The notes: generated by a model from the letters alone, not told the origin. Shown: positions 9,080-15,345, counted from the stretch's first letter. The stretch: 33,084 bases of DNA from CAYQAJ01 sp964415245 (GCA_964415245.1 CAYQAJ010000024.1:1-33084); one strand, 5' to 3'. A program made the numbers and translations.

Positions 9080-9423
9080 AAGGTGTCAGTCGCCGGTTGT
9101 CCGTTGTCAGTTTCTCAATAGCTCTCAGCTATCGGCTCTCAGCTTCGGGCAGCCAACCTGTAGGTCAGGCTGTGCCTGACGGTGCTGTGCTTGGCGGAGT
9201 GAGTAAGGCACAGCCTGACCTACAGCTAAGAATTCTTCCTCTCCGCTTCCTCCGCGCCCTCCTGTTGATTGCCCGCTCCGACTCTTGACTCTCGACGCTT
9301 CTCCGTTCCCTCTGCGGACTCCTGTTACCTGTCCGATTCCGGCTCTGGACTCTCGACCCTACGCTCCGATTTGCCGCTCCTGTGGCATGGCACGGCCCCG
9401 GGCGTTTGTGATATCGTTGGAGG
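9080..9423. repeat. Intergenic spacer with a 19-bp inverted repeat and simple-sequence motifs
   Basis: TGTAGGTCAGGCTGTGCCT (9159-9177) and its perfect reverse complement (9206-9224) form a REP-like hairpin with a 28-nt loop. On either side are low-complexity tracts such as TTGTCCGTTGTCAG near 9098, CTCTCAGCTATC near 9122 and GACTCTCGAC at about 9288 and 9350. No gene is supported. Confidence 0.75.
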
Positions 9424-10584
9424 ATGGAATCCGAGAATGTGCCCGCCGGCTCTCCGCCATCCACGGAGGGCCACTCGCCCCCCGATGCCCACGGCCCACC
9501 GGCCGACATGGGTTCATCGGCTCCGCCCGGCGTGCCGATCAGAGCGCCCGGCGCGGATGAACTATCGATAGGCCCCCTTGCGGCGGGAGTCGCCGCAAAG
9601 CGGGAGCAGGCCATCGCGGCGGAAGTCGTCGAGCGGTCGAGCGGTCTCGGCGGGTTTCCGCCCGCTGTTGTGCCCGCACGAGCAACCAGCCGCTTTCGCA
9701 AGCGGCGCGTGTGGCTGCCGGTGATCCTGTTCGTGCTCACGTGCGTGTCGACATTCTGGGCGGGCGCAAGCTGGTGGGTCCCGGCGAATTATCTCTTCGG
9801 TCCCGATGCCGGCGTAGAAATTCGCCGCACCTTGCTGGTGCATTGGGCCGACGGGCTGATCTATATGGGGTGCGTGCTGGCCATTCTGATCACGCACGAG
9901 ATGGGGCACTTTCTGGCGACCGTGCGATACCGGATTCCCGCCAGCCTGCCTTACTGCATACCGCTGCCCATATCGCCCATCGGCACGCTGGGGGCCGTGA
10001 TCGGCATGGACGGCACCCGCGCCGACCGCAAGCAGATGTTCGACATTGGGCTCGCTGGTCCGCTTGCCGGATTGGTCGTGGCGGTACCCATCATGTGGAT
10101 CGGCATCTACCAGCTCGACCTGACGCAGGACCAGTTCGGCGGCTTCTCCCTGCAGTGCCCACTGGCGGTGAACTGGGCCCTCGAATACCTCGCGCCCCCC
10201 GGTTACAACGGCGGCACCGCGATTGCCAACAGCCAGCTCAACCCGTATTTCATGGCCGGTTGGGTGGGGCTGCTCATCACGGGCCTGAACATGCTCCCCG
10301 TCAGCCAGCTCGATGGCGGCCACGTGATCTACACGCTGTTCGGCAAGTGGGCGCACTGGTTCGCCCGCGGCTTCATGGTCTTGGCGATTGCCTACGTGGT
10401 GTACATGGGCGCGTACGTGTGGACGATCATGATTTTGCTGGTGCTGTTGATCGGCACCGACCACCCGCCCACGCGCGACGATAACGTGCCGTTGGGTTGG
10501 TTTCGCACGGTGCTGGGGCTGGCGTCGCTGGCGATCCCCATTCTCTGCTTCTCGCCGCTGGCACTGATGGTGGGAACGCAGTAG
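9424..10584 (+). CDS. Site-2 protease family membrane metalloprotease
   Basis: This is a 386-residue polytopic membrane protein of the S2P/RseP-like M50 clan. The zinc site HEMGH is at residues 158-162 inside a transmembrane segment, and the second metal-ligand motif LPVSQLDGGH lies at 291-300 with Asp297. The segment DIGLAGPLAGLVVAVP (about 207-222) is a typical M50 helix. No PDZ domain is seen, so it resembles the compact EGY/sporulation-type forms rather than RseP. The first 90 residues are proline- and alanine-rich and poorly conserved. GGAGG lies directly against ATG 9424, which is too close for good use, so translation may begin further in, for example at ATG 9508. Substrates of this family are membrane-bound regulators such as anti-sigma factors; the target here is unknown. 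GAGTCGAG-type repeats flank the gene on both sides. Confidence 0.9.
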   Translation: MESENVPAGSPPSTEGHSPPDAHGPPADMGSSAPPGVPIRAPGADELSIGPLAAGVAAKREQAIAAEVVERSSGLGGFPPAVVPARATSRFRKRRVWLPVILFVLTCVSTFWAGASWWVPANYLFGPDAGVEIRRTLLVHWADGLIYMGCVLAILITHEMGHFLATVRYRIPASLPYCIPLPISPIGTLGAVIGMDGTRADRKQMFDIGLAGPLAGLVVAVPIMWIGIYQLDLTQDQFGGFSLQCPLAVNWALEYLAPPGYNGGTAIANSQLNPYFMAGWVGLLITGLNMLPVSQLDGGHVIYTLFGKWAHWFARGFMVLAIAYVVYMGAYVWTIMILLVLLIGTDHPPTRDDNVPLGWFRTVLGLASLAIPILCFSPLALMVGTQ

Positions 10585-11190
10585 ATCGGGAGTCAAGAGA
10601 CGAGAGTCGAGAGTCGAGAGCCGGAAACGGGCAGTTTTAAGTCGGAAGTCGGAACATTCCTGCGACCCTTCGCCTACTTGGCGCCTTCGCGGTAACCTTC
10701 TCTCCGGCTGAAAACTGAAAACTTGGCGCGTGCCTGTCCCCTTCTCCGTGACGCACGTCGCGACGGTCATTGCCGTTGCATTTCATTTGCTGCCGATGTC
10801 GCGACCCGGCGACATGCCAAAGGTGCGTGCGTCGAAGACGGCCGGGTCATGCGCGAATGGGCGCACCTCGATAGTTTGGCCATAAAGTAGCAGGCACGCT
10901 CCGCCGTGCCGTCCGCCGGCCTGAAGGGCCGATTCTGTCAGCCCAGGCCGACGCCGCGGAGGCCTGGGCTGGCGGGGAACGCCCACACCACCCCCCGCAC
11001 GCGTCGATTTCACGCCGGCCCTGTAGGGGCCGTTCGCGGTGCCGCGAGGGAACGACCCCTACAGGATCGCGGACGTTGTGTGGTGATTCCCCCGACCCCA
11101 GGCCTTCAGCCTGGGCTGGTGGAAGGACCCTTTCAGCGTCGCGGCAGGAGCGCCGCGCGTCCCGTAGGACGGCGCAATCCCCGACGATGC
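10585..11190. repeat. Repeat-rich spacer with several hairpin-forming elements
   Basis: This stretch contains GAGTCGAGAGTCGAGAG (about 10602-10618), GTGCCTGTCCCCTTCTC (10730-10746, also found inverted at 15243-15259), the hairpin GGCACG/CGTGCC (10893-10910), the perfect 11-bp hairpin CAGCCCAGGCC/GGCCTGGGCTG (10939-10971) and the near-perfect 16-bp hairpin CCTGTAGGGGCCGTTC/GAACGACCCCTACAGG (11020-11065). Open frames here translate the repeats and have no protein-like character, so no gene is annotated. Confidence 0.75.
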
Positions 11191-11412
11191 CGATTCCATG
11201 CCCGATTGGTTCGGATACGATGAAAGCAGCAGCGCCTGCTGATCGGCAAAGGTTCTATCGACAAGGTGCCGCCGGCTTGGCGGAAGTCGCTAGGCGCGGG
11301 GCGCGTCGAGCCCGATCTCTTTTCCGGTTTGTCCGACGACAACCCGCCTCCTGAGCAGCGACCGTCACCGCCGCTCGAGCCTCACGGCAACGAATCAGCC
11401 GACGAGTCTCGG
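11191..11412 (+). pseudogene. Possible frameshifted small gene remnant
   Basis: From ATG 11195 one frame encodes MPDWFGYDES and stops at about 11240. The next frame, open from a TGA overlapping this, encodes KQQRLLIGKGSIDKVPPAWR and continues with a proline-rich, acidic tail to a TGA at 11412. Joined by a one-base shift the two give a protein of about 72 residues. I do not recognise it. Codon third positions are GC-rich but not more than the surroundings, so this may be chance. It lies between the repeats and the CHAT gene. Confidence 0.2.
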
Positions 11413-11423
11413 TGATTCCGAGA
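11407..11423. terminator. Small hairpin downstream of the CHAT gene
   Basis: TCTCGG/CCGAGA forms a 6-bp stem with a TGATT loop, 36 nt beyond the stop of the minus-strand CHAT gene. No T-run follows on either strand, so it is a weak terminator candidate. Confidence 0.2.
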
Positions 11424-11458
11424 GGATAGTTGCGTCCCGTTTTTCCGCCCGGGCATGG

Positions 11459-12136
11459 TCATTGCTGGACCTGGCTTCGTTGACCCGAGAATGCCCTAGC
11501 TCGTGCAAGTAACTGCAGGATTTCTTCTGTGGAGTATCGTCGTTGTTCAGGATGCCCATCATAGATGTTGAAGTCTCTGACGCCCGATGCGTGTCTCATC
11601 GCGCTGATCAGGTCGGATTGAGACTCGCCGCGCTGCAGTCCACGATAGAACGCGGCGAAGGCAAGCGCCGCATCCGCGTAGTTCACCTTGGTGCCAGTGC
11701 CAACGATCCATCTTACTGGAACGTGTACGGCTTGAGTCGGCGCAGTCATCCTTCTGGCGAGCGCGCCGCCACATGAGGACATACAGAGGCCAATCGGGTC
11801 AATCAGGAATAGGCCGAGAGGCTCCAAGTGTTTGCCAAAACGATCCCAAGGTACAATCTCTCCCGAGGAGCGCTGCACCGTGAGTTGGATGCCGTCTTCA
11901 TTGCCGTGTGCCGATATATGAAGTATCGGCGGAAGATTGAATCGCTTCACCGCCTCGAGGACGCAGGCCGTCAAAGCGGTGTTGAAGTATACTTCGTCAA
12001 CTGCGACATGGTACTGGCAGGGAATGTCCGTTAGTTGAAGAAAGGAACGAAGTGTATCGCCCTCCGTGCGACCCTCCAGCAAGTCAGCGGGCGATGGCGA
12101 TTCAATTATGTGGACGTAGAACTTTGGCTTCGTCAT
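11459..12136 (-). CDS. Solo CHAT-like (caspase-fold) cysteine peptidase candidate
   Basis: This 225-residue soluble protein carries a caspase-type dyad. His77 lies in ILHISAHGNEDGIQL and Cys122 in GLCMSSCGG; the spacing and the hydrophobic strands before each residue fit the CHAT/C14 fold. The later segment YADAALAFAAFYRGLQRGES (about 157-176) matches the helix before the end of CHAT domains, where FY and a G-(K/E)-S are common. CHAT proteases act in regulated proteolysis, including bacterial defence and cell death. Here the domain stands alone, with no repeat sensor or transmembrane segment. ATG 12136 was chosen over GTG 12148; it sits 1 nt after the stop of the thiolase fragment, so coupling is likely. 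The coding sequence is visibly less GC-rich than its neighbours, consistent with transfer. Function and activation signal are unknown. Confidence 0.72.
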   Translation of the reverse strand: MTKPKFYVHIIESPSPADLLEGRTEGDTLRSFLQLTDIPCQYHVAVDEVYFNTALTACVLEAVKRFNLPPILHISAHGNEDGIQLTVQRSSGEIVPWDRFGKHLEPLGLFLIDPIGLCMSSCGGALARRMTAPTQAVHVPVRWIVGTGTKVNYADAALAFAAFYRGLQRGESQSDLISAMRHASGVRDFNIYDGHPEQRRYSTEEILQLLARARAFSGQRSQVQQ

Positions 12137-12137
12137 G

Positions 12138-12299
12138 TCATGCCACACCGAATTGAGTTGTTCCGTTTCCGCCCCTCAATAGCGCCTGGACGCAAGCCAC
12201 TGCCAGGTCGTCGCTGCGCACGTCGCGAAAGTAGCCCTTCTCCGGATGAGCCCGGCCAATGGGCGTGCGAACGCAATCGACGACAACGGCGTCTCTCAT
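12138..12299 (-). pseudogene. Truncated thiolase (acetyl-CoA acyltransferase) N-terminal fragment
   Basis: This 53-codon frame begins MRDAVVVDCVRTPIGRAHPE and continues KGYFRDVRSDDLAVACVQAL. The first 41 or so residues match the start of thiolase-superfamily acyltransferases (the VDCVRTPIGRA strand and the RSDDLA helix). After that the sequence turns to LRGGNGTTQFGVA and stops, whereas an intact thiolase has about 390-440 residues and its catalytic Cys near residue 90. The catalytic core is therefore missing, and no rest of a thiolase gene is seen in the window. It starts 10 nt after the 107-residue gene and ends 1 nt before the CHAT gene. The break point carries the inverted repeat ATTGAG/CTCAAT (12152-12180). 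The simplest reading is a thiolase gene broken by arrival of the CHAT gene or by deletion. Confidence 0.75.
12152..12180. repeat. Inverted repeat at the thiolase break point
   Basis: ATTGAG (12152-12157) and CTCAAT (12175-12180) form a 6-bp stem with a 17-nt loop. It sits where the thiolase similarity ends and just upstream of the CHAT start. It could be part of a mobile-element end, a regulatory hairpin or chance. Confidence 0.35.
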
Positions 12300-12309
12300 G
12301 GCGATGGTT

Positions 12310-12633
12310 CTACTGTCTTGCGCTGTCGTGCAGTTGCATCATGTTGGCGACCAGCGGTTCCATCTCGCGCCAGATCGGCTCGTAATAGGTCAGCATGCGC
12401 GACTTGGCGGCCTCTTGCCCGGGAGCCGACGCCCAGTCGATGTAGTGCTGGCGCTCGGAGAACCAATAGTACCGATGGCGTTCCGCGTTCTCTTCACCCA
12501 ACAGGCTTGGCACGTTATGGAGCATTTCCAGCTCGACCGCAAGCCAGTCGCGGTTGCCGGACTGTGCCGCTTGCTTCAACACCACAAAGCCGAGCGAAAG
12601 AAGTTTGGCGTACAGTGCGTCAAGCTCGTTCAT
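12310..12633 (-). CDS. Hypothetical protein, 107 residues
   Basis: I do not recognise this protein. It is soluble, with no signal peptide or membrane segment, and appears largely helical. It begins MNELDALYAKLLSLGFVVLK, with a charged and aromatic middle (HNVPSLLGEENAERHRYYWF, residues 39-58) and an acidic, tryptophan-containing end (YEPIWREMEPL). The HN-PSL-GE-N-xRH-YYW pattern is dense enough to suggest a conserved small family. It starts 5 nt after the stop of the ParB/Srx-like gene and ends 10 nt before the thiolase fragment, so it is probably translated from the same message. The neighbourhood offers no firm hint of its role. Confidence 0.75.
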   Translation of the reverse strand: MNELDALYAKLLSLGFVVLKQAAQSGNRDWLAVELEMLHNVPSLLGEENAERHRYYWFSERQHYIDWASAPGQEAAKSRMLTYYEPIWREMEPLVANMMQLHDSARQ

Positions 12634-12638
12634 CGTCG

Positions 12639-12869
12639 TCACCTTTTCGGAAAGACGTACGCGGGAAGCCTGTTGATTCCGGCGCGACGGGCATTTTCCA
12701 CTCTCGTCATCCCATCCTGAACGATCAATCGTGCCCCGTCGCTTTCCACGATGATGGGGGTGTACTTGTTCCAATCGAATGGACCGTGCCGCGCAAGCTT
12801 CACGGGATCGGCCGAGTCTCGAGTCGGGGGTGGGCTCAGCTTCGAGATATCGACATCTCGCGTTTGCAT
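12639..12869 (-). CDS. Small ParB/sulfiredoxin-like domain protein, 76 residues
   Basis: The protein starts MQTRDVDISKLSPPP. It carries the core of a ParB-N/Srx-like fold: a DVDISKL strand, a helix, then KYTPIIVESDGARLIVQDGM, TRVENARRAG and a closing INRLPAYVF strand. The DG-xR...A-xxxG-xxxLPAYV pattern corresponds to the DGhHRlxAa...G segment of ParB-type domains, with Met-Thr-Arg in place of His-Arg. Full ParB proteins have a helix-turn-helix and a dimer domain; here only the small domain is present. Such solo domains occur in mobile-element and DNA-modification genes, where they may bind a nucleotide or act as an NTPase-like switch; no specific role can be assigned. It is the first gene of the four-frame cluster behind a TATAAT element. 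Confidence 0.7.
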   Translation of the reverse strand: MQTRDVDISKLSPPPTRDSADPVKLARHGPFDWNKYTPIIVESDGARLIVQDGMTRVENARRAGINRLPAYVFPKR

Positions 12870-12925
12870 CGCGCCATGTGCCCCGAAATCGGGATCTCAT
12901 CGGCGGCAGTGTGCCGCAACATGTT

Positions 12926-12931
12926 ATTATA
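12926..12931 (-). promoter_or_regulatory. TATAAT -10 element upstream of the ParB-like gene
   Basis: The plus strand ATTATA at 12926-12931 reads TATAAT on the minus strand, a perfect -10 match in otherwise GC-rich DNA. Its 5' leader would be about 50 nt before ATG 12869. No good -35 is visible at 16-18 nt. Confidence 0.45.
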
Positions 12932-13004
12932 CCCGATGCGAACGCTTCGCACTGGGATTCTGTGTTTCTTCGTGAATCCGCAAGCGACCGCTCGGCTGGG
13001 TGTC

Positions 13005-13030
13005 CCCCATCCTTGCACCCCATCCTTGCA
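13005..13030. repeat. Perfect 13-bp tandem repeat
   Basis: CCCCATCCTTGCA occurs twice head to tail (13005-13017 and 13018-13030), in the spacer between the ParB-like cluster and the EamA gene. Nearby, ACGGACAACAGACAACCGAC (13069-13088) resembles the GGACAACTGAC-type tracts at 9098 and 32290. No gene is supported in 12932-13106. Confidence 0.8.
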
Positions 13031-13106
13031 CGGGCTTCATTGACTGGCGTCTTCGCCGGCGATTGATTACGGACAACAGACAACCGACATTCACTCACGT
13101 AGTTCA

Positions 13107-14171
13107 TCACGAGCGATGGCGTCGTGGCGCTCGTGCGTAGCGGACGACGAGGCCGGTGAAGATCAGGGCTCCGCCGACCATCGTCCACCAGCGGGGGGGT
13201 TGGTAGGTCGGTGAGCTGTGCCACGCCACGAACACCCATAGCGGCACTAGCACCGGCTCCAACAGCGTGATGCCCGACGCTTCGTGCCCGCTGACGTGCC
13301 GCAAGCCGCGGGCAAAGAGCAGGTAGGGCAGGCCCATCTGCAAAATGCCAAAGCCCGCTAGAAACCACCACTGCATGCCGGACGGCCAGACGTCGTTCGT
13401 GGCCGACTGGTACCACGCGTACGGCGCCAGCACGATGGCCGTGAACACGTGGTTGATGGCGACCAGGAACACCGATTCGTAGTCGCGAAGTTGCCGCAGC
13501 GAGACCACGACGGCTGCGTAGAACAGGCCCGACAGCAGGCCGTAGATTACGCCGGCGCGCGAAGCGCCCGGCAGCTCGAACGTCAGGATCAGCCCCACGC
13601 CGCACGCGCCCAGAGCCAGCAGCATCCAATCGCGCGGCTGCGGCGGCTCGCGCAAGAGGAGCGCGCCCGCCAGGAACACCCACACCGGGGCCGTGTTTTG
13701 CAGCCAGATGGCGTTGCTGGCCTCCGTCAGCGCCATCGCGCTCAAATACGTGAAGTTCATCACGGCGAACGCCAGCACCATGGGCACCAGCCGCAACGAC
13801 CATCGCGGGCGGCGAACCATCGGCACCAGCACGAGCGAAGCAAACAAAGCCCGCCAGAACGCCAGCAGCGGGCCGCGATGCGCATCGGGCCAGTTGTCGA
13901 AGAGGGGAGCCTTGGCGAACAGGCCGCTGGTGCTCCACAGCAGGGCGGCGGCGAGAATCGACAAGCGACCGATCGTCTTTTCGCGCCCCTGGGTGAGGGC
14001 GGCGGGCTGGGGATTGGGGGCTGGGGGTTGGGGGTTGGGAGCGATCGTGTTGTCGCGCGCGTGGGCGGGCGCGGCGTCAGCTCGATTCACAGCGGAGTTG
14101 GGCGATTCCCGCGCGTCGGACGGTGGGGAATCGTTGTGCGAGCCGCCCGACGAGGAACCGGAATCGTTCAT
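13107..14171 (-). CDS. EamA/DMT-family transporter
   Basis: This 354-residue membrane protein consists of two EamA repeats with about ten transmembrane helices. The first repeat starts at about residue 70 (GRLSILAAALLWSTSGLFAK), with the typical FWRALFASLVLVPM helix, EASNAIWLQNTAPVWVFLAG at about 147-166 and FLAGALLLREPP. The second repeat contains GLLSGLFYAAVVVSLRQ and GITLLEPVLVPLWVF, the latter a hallmark of this family. Members export metabolites or amino acids; the substrate is unknown. The N-terminal 65 residues are polar, with Ser, Asp and Pro, and include PNPQPPAPNPQP encoded by a G-rich repeat. No alternative start lies between this and the first helix, so ATG 14171 is kept. Confidence 0.9.
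   Translation of the reverse strand: MNDSGSSSGGSHNDSPPSDARESPNSAVNRADAAPAHARDNTIAPNPQPPAPNPQPAALTQGREKTIGRLSILAAALLWSTSGLFAKAPLFDNWPDAHRGPLLAFWRALFASLVLVPMVRRPRWSLRLVPMVLAFAVMNFTYLSAMALTEASNAIWLQNTAPVWVFLAGALLLREPPQPRDWMLLALGACGVGLILTFELPGASRAGVIYGLLSGLFYAAVVVSLRQLRDYESVFLVAINHVFTAIVLAPYAWYQSATNDVWPSGMQWWFLAGFGILQMGLPYLLFARGLRHVSGHEASGITLLEPVLVPLWVFVAWHSSPTYQPPRWWTMVGGALIFTGLVVRYARAPRRHRS
14004..14040. repeat. G-rich repeat (GGGGGTT-type) inside the EamA N-terminus
   Basis: The plus strand has six runs of three to five G separated by one to two other bases (GGGCTGGGGATTGGGGG and onward). It could form a G-quadruplex. On the coding (minus) strand it encodes a Pro/Gln/Asn/Ala tract at residues 45-58. 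Confidence 0.8.
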
Positions 14172-14272
14172 GGCACCCCATCAGCACGAGAATAATTGCG
14201 CGCCCGCGCCTTCGCTTGCGGCCAGCGCGCTCTGTCGCGAACGATTAAGAACAGTCGCAGAATGCGCCGCCG

Positions 14273-15184
14273 CTATTCGTCGTACTTCCGCTGACTCACT
14301 TTGTCGGCGGTGGGGAAATCGTCGGGCAGTTCCTGGGTGACTTTGCCGGTGGCAGCCCACTCGGCGCCGCGCTGCAAAGCCACGATGAATCCGACGCATT
14401 CCTGCGAATAGTCGCCGTGCCCCATCGGCGTGTGAAACACGCGCCCTTTGCCGTACTCGACCGTGAACATCATCGGCTCGTTTCGCCCCGTGCCCCCCTG
14501 GTCTTTGCTGGAAAACGCAGTGGCCAGGATGGTCATGTTCTCGGCCGGGCCGCGCAACTGGTCGTACAGCTCATCCTGCACGTGCATCCACGCGCGGGGC
14601 ACACCCTTGGTGACGGGGTGATCGGGATTGCGGACGACGACCTGAAACGGATGCTGGGCGCCGTGGTGCCCGCCGCCGCCGGGACTTTCGTCGCGCACGG
14701 CCTTGCCGCTGTCGTCGAAGTACACGTAGGGTCCGCTCTTCTCGTCGCGGCCGCCCCAGCCGCCCAGCCCGATGATCTCGTTGTACTCTTTCCAGTCGCC
14801 GAAGGAGTTGTTGGCCGCGTGCACGACCACGAATCCGCCCCCGCCGCGAACGTACTCGACGAACGCCTTCTGGGTTTCCTCGGGCCACGCCGCGCCGTTG
14901 TAGTTCGACACGACGACGTTGTACTTCGAGAAGTCTGGGTGGAAATCGGGATCGGTCCCCTCGGGAGCCGTCGTGGCGACGTCGACCGTAAAGAGCCGCG
15001 TCTCCTCCAGGTATCGCTTCATCATCTGCGTCGTTTTGGGCCACACGCCGTGGTTGTTCTGGCCATCGACGATCAGCGCCTTCATTGGTGCATCGGCTGC
15101 GCGGGCGATCGGCGCGGTGGCGGCGAGCAACGTGCAAATCGCAGCGGCTGGAAACAGGCAGACGGATAGCAATGAGCGAATCAT
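14273..15184 (-). CDS. Secreted ThuA-like domain protein
   Basis: This 303-residue protein has a Sec signal peptide (hydrophobic residues 4-28, cleavage near ARA-ADAP). After it comes a ThuA-like domain of the class-I glutamine amidotransferase-like fold: MKALIVDGQNNHGVWPKTT, then KYNVVVSNYNGAAWPEE and GGGGFVVVHAANNSF, followed by DEL and PVTKGVP segments. ThuA-like proteins are abundant in planctomycetes beside sugar-related genes. Some family members act in trehalose or other sugar metabolism, but for exported planctomycete forms the reaction is not established. It is read in the same direction as the DUF1501 gene, separated from it by a mobile-element-like inverted repeat. Confidence 0.92.
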   Translation of the reverse strand: MIRSLLSVCLFPAAAICTLLAATAPIARAADAPMKALIVDGQNNHGVWPKTTQMMKRYLEETRLFTVDVATTAPEGTDPDFHPDFSKYNVVVSNYNGAAWPEETQKAFVEYVRGGGGFVVVHAANNSFGDWKEYNEIIGLGGWGGRDEKSGPYVYFDDSGKAVRDESPGGGGHHGAQHPFQVVVRNPDHPVTKGVPRAWMHVQDELYDQLRGPAENMTILATAFSSKDQGGTGRNEPMMFTVEYGKGRVFHTPMGHGDYSQECVGFIVALQRGAEWAATGKVTQELPDDFPTADKVSQRKYDE

Positions 15185-15221
15185 GGTTTTTCTCCCGCGC
15201 GTGTGAGAGTCGGAACTACGA

Positions 15222-15344
15222 GCTTATCCAAAAACCATCTCAGAGAAGGGGACAGGCACATTTTGCTCCGCCGATGCCGAGAAGGTGTTGCATTTTCGTA
15301 CGGCTCCGCAAAATGAGCCAGTCCCCGACGGTTTTCGGATAAGC
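15222..15344. mobile_element. MITE-like imperfect inverted-repeat element, about 123 bp
   Basis: The left arm GCTTATCCAAAAACC (15222-15236) pairs with GGTTTTCGGATAAGC (15330-15344) with one mismatch. Further in, GGGGACAGGCACATTTTGC (15248-15266) pairs with GCAAAATGAGCCAGTCCCC (15308-15326) with two mismatches. The element fills the spacer and ends one base before the stop codon of the DUF1501 gene. No coding frame is inside. A 17-nt piece (GAGAAGGGGACAGGCAC) recurs inverted at 10730-10746. Confidence 0.65.
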
Positions 15345-15345
15345 C

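Noticed and set aside
9080..9423. CRISPR array
   Set aside because: Repeats are few, inverted or irregular, with no equal spacers and no cas genes in the window.
10783..11013. Minus-strand frame of 76 codons with a tail PFAHDPAVFDARTFGMSP
   Set aside because: The first half is repeat-derived. The tail could be the end of a lost gene, but there is no start, motif or neighbour to support it.
10906..11354. Short plus-strand frames of 92-105 codons
   Set aside because: They translate hairpin repeats (GPFQRRG, LKGRFCQPRP type strings) and have no conserved character.
12634..13938. Upstream part of a 542-codon minus-strand frame ending in the 107-residue gene
   Set aside because: It runs antisense-free but out of frame through the EamA gene and the ParB-like gene; only the last 107 codons have protein-like character and a sensible start.
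15222..15344. Rho-independent terminator for the DUF1501 gene
   Set aside because: The stem is too long and interrupted and lacks a T-run; a MITE-like element fits better, though it may still affect transcription.
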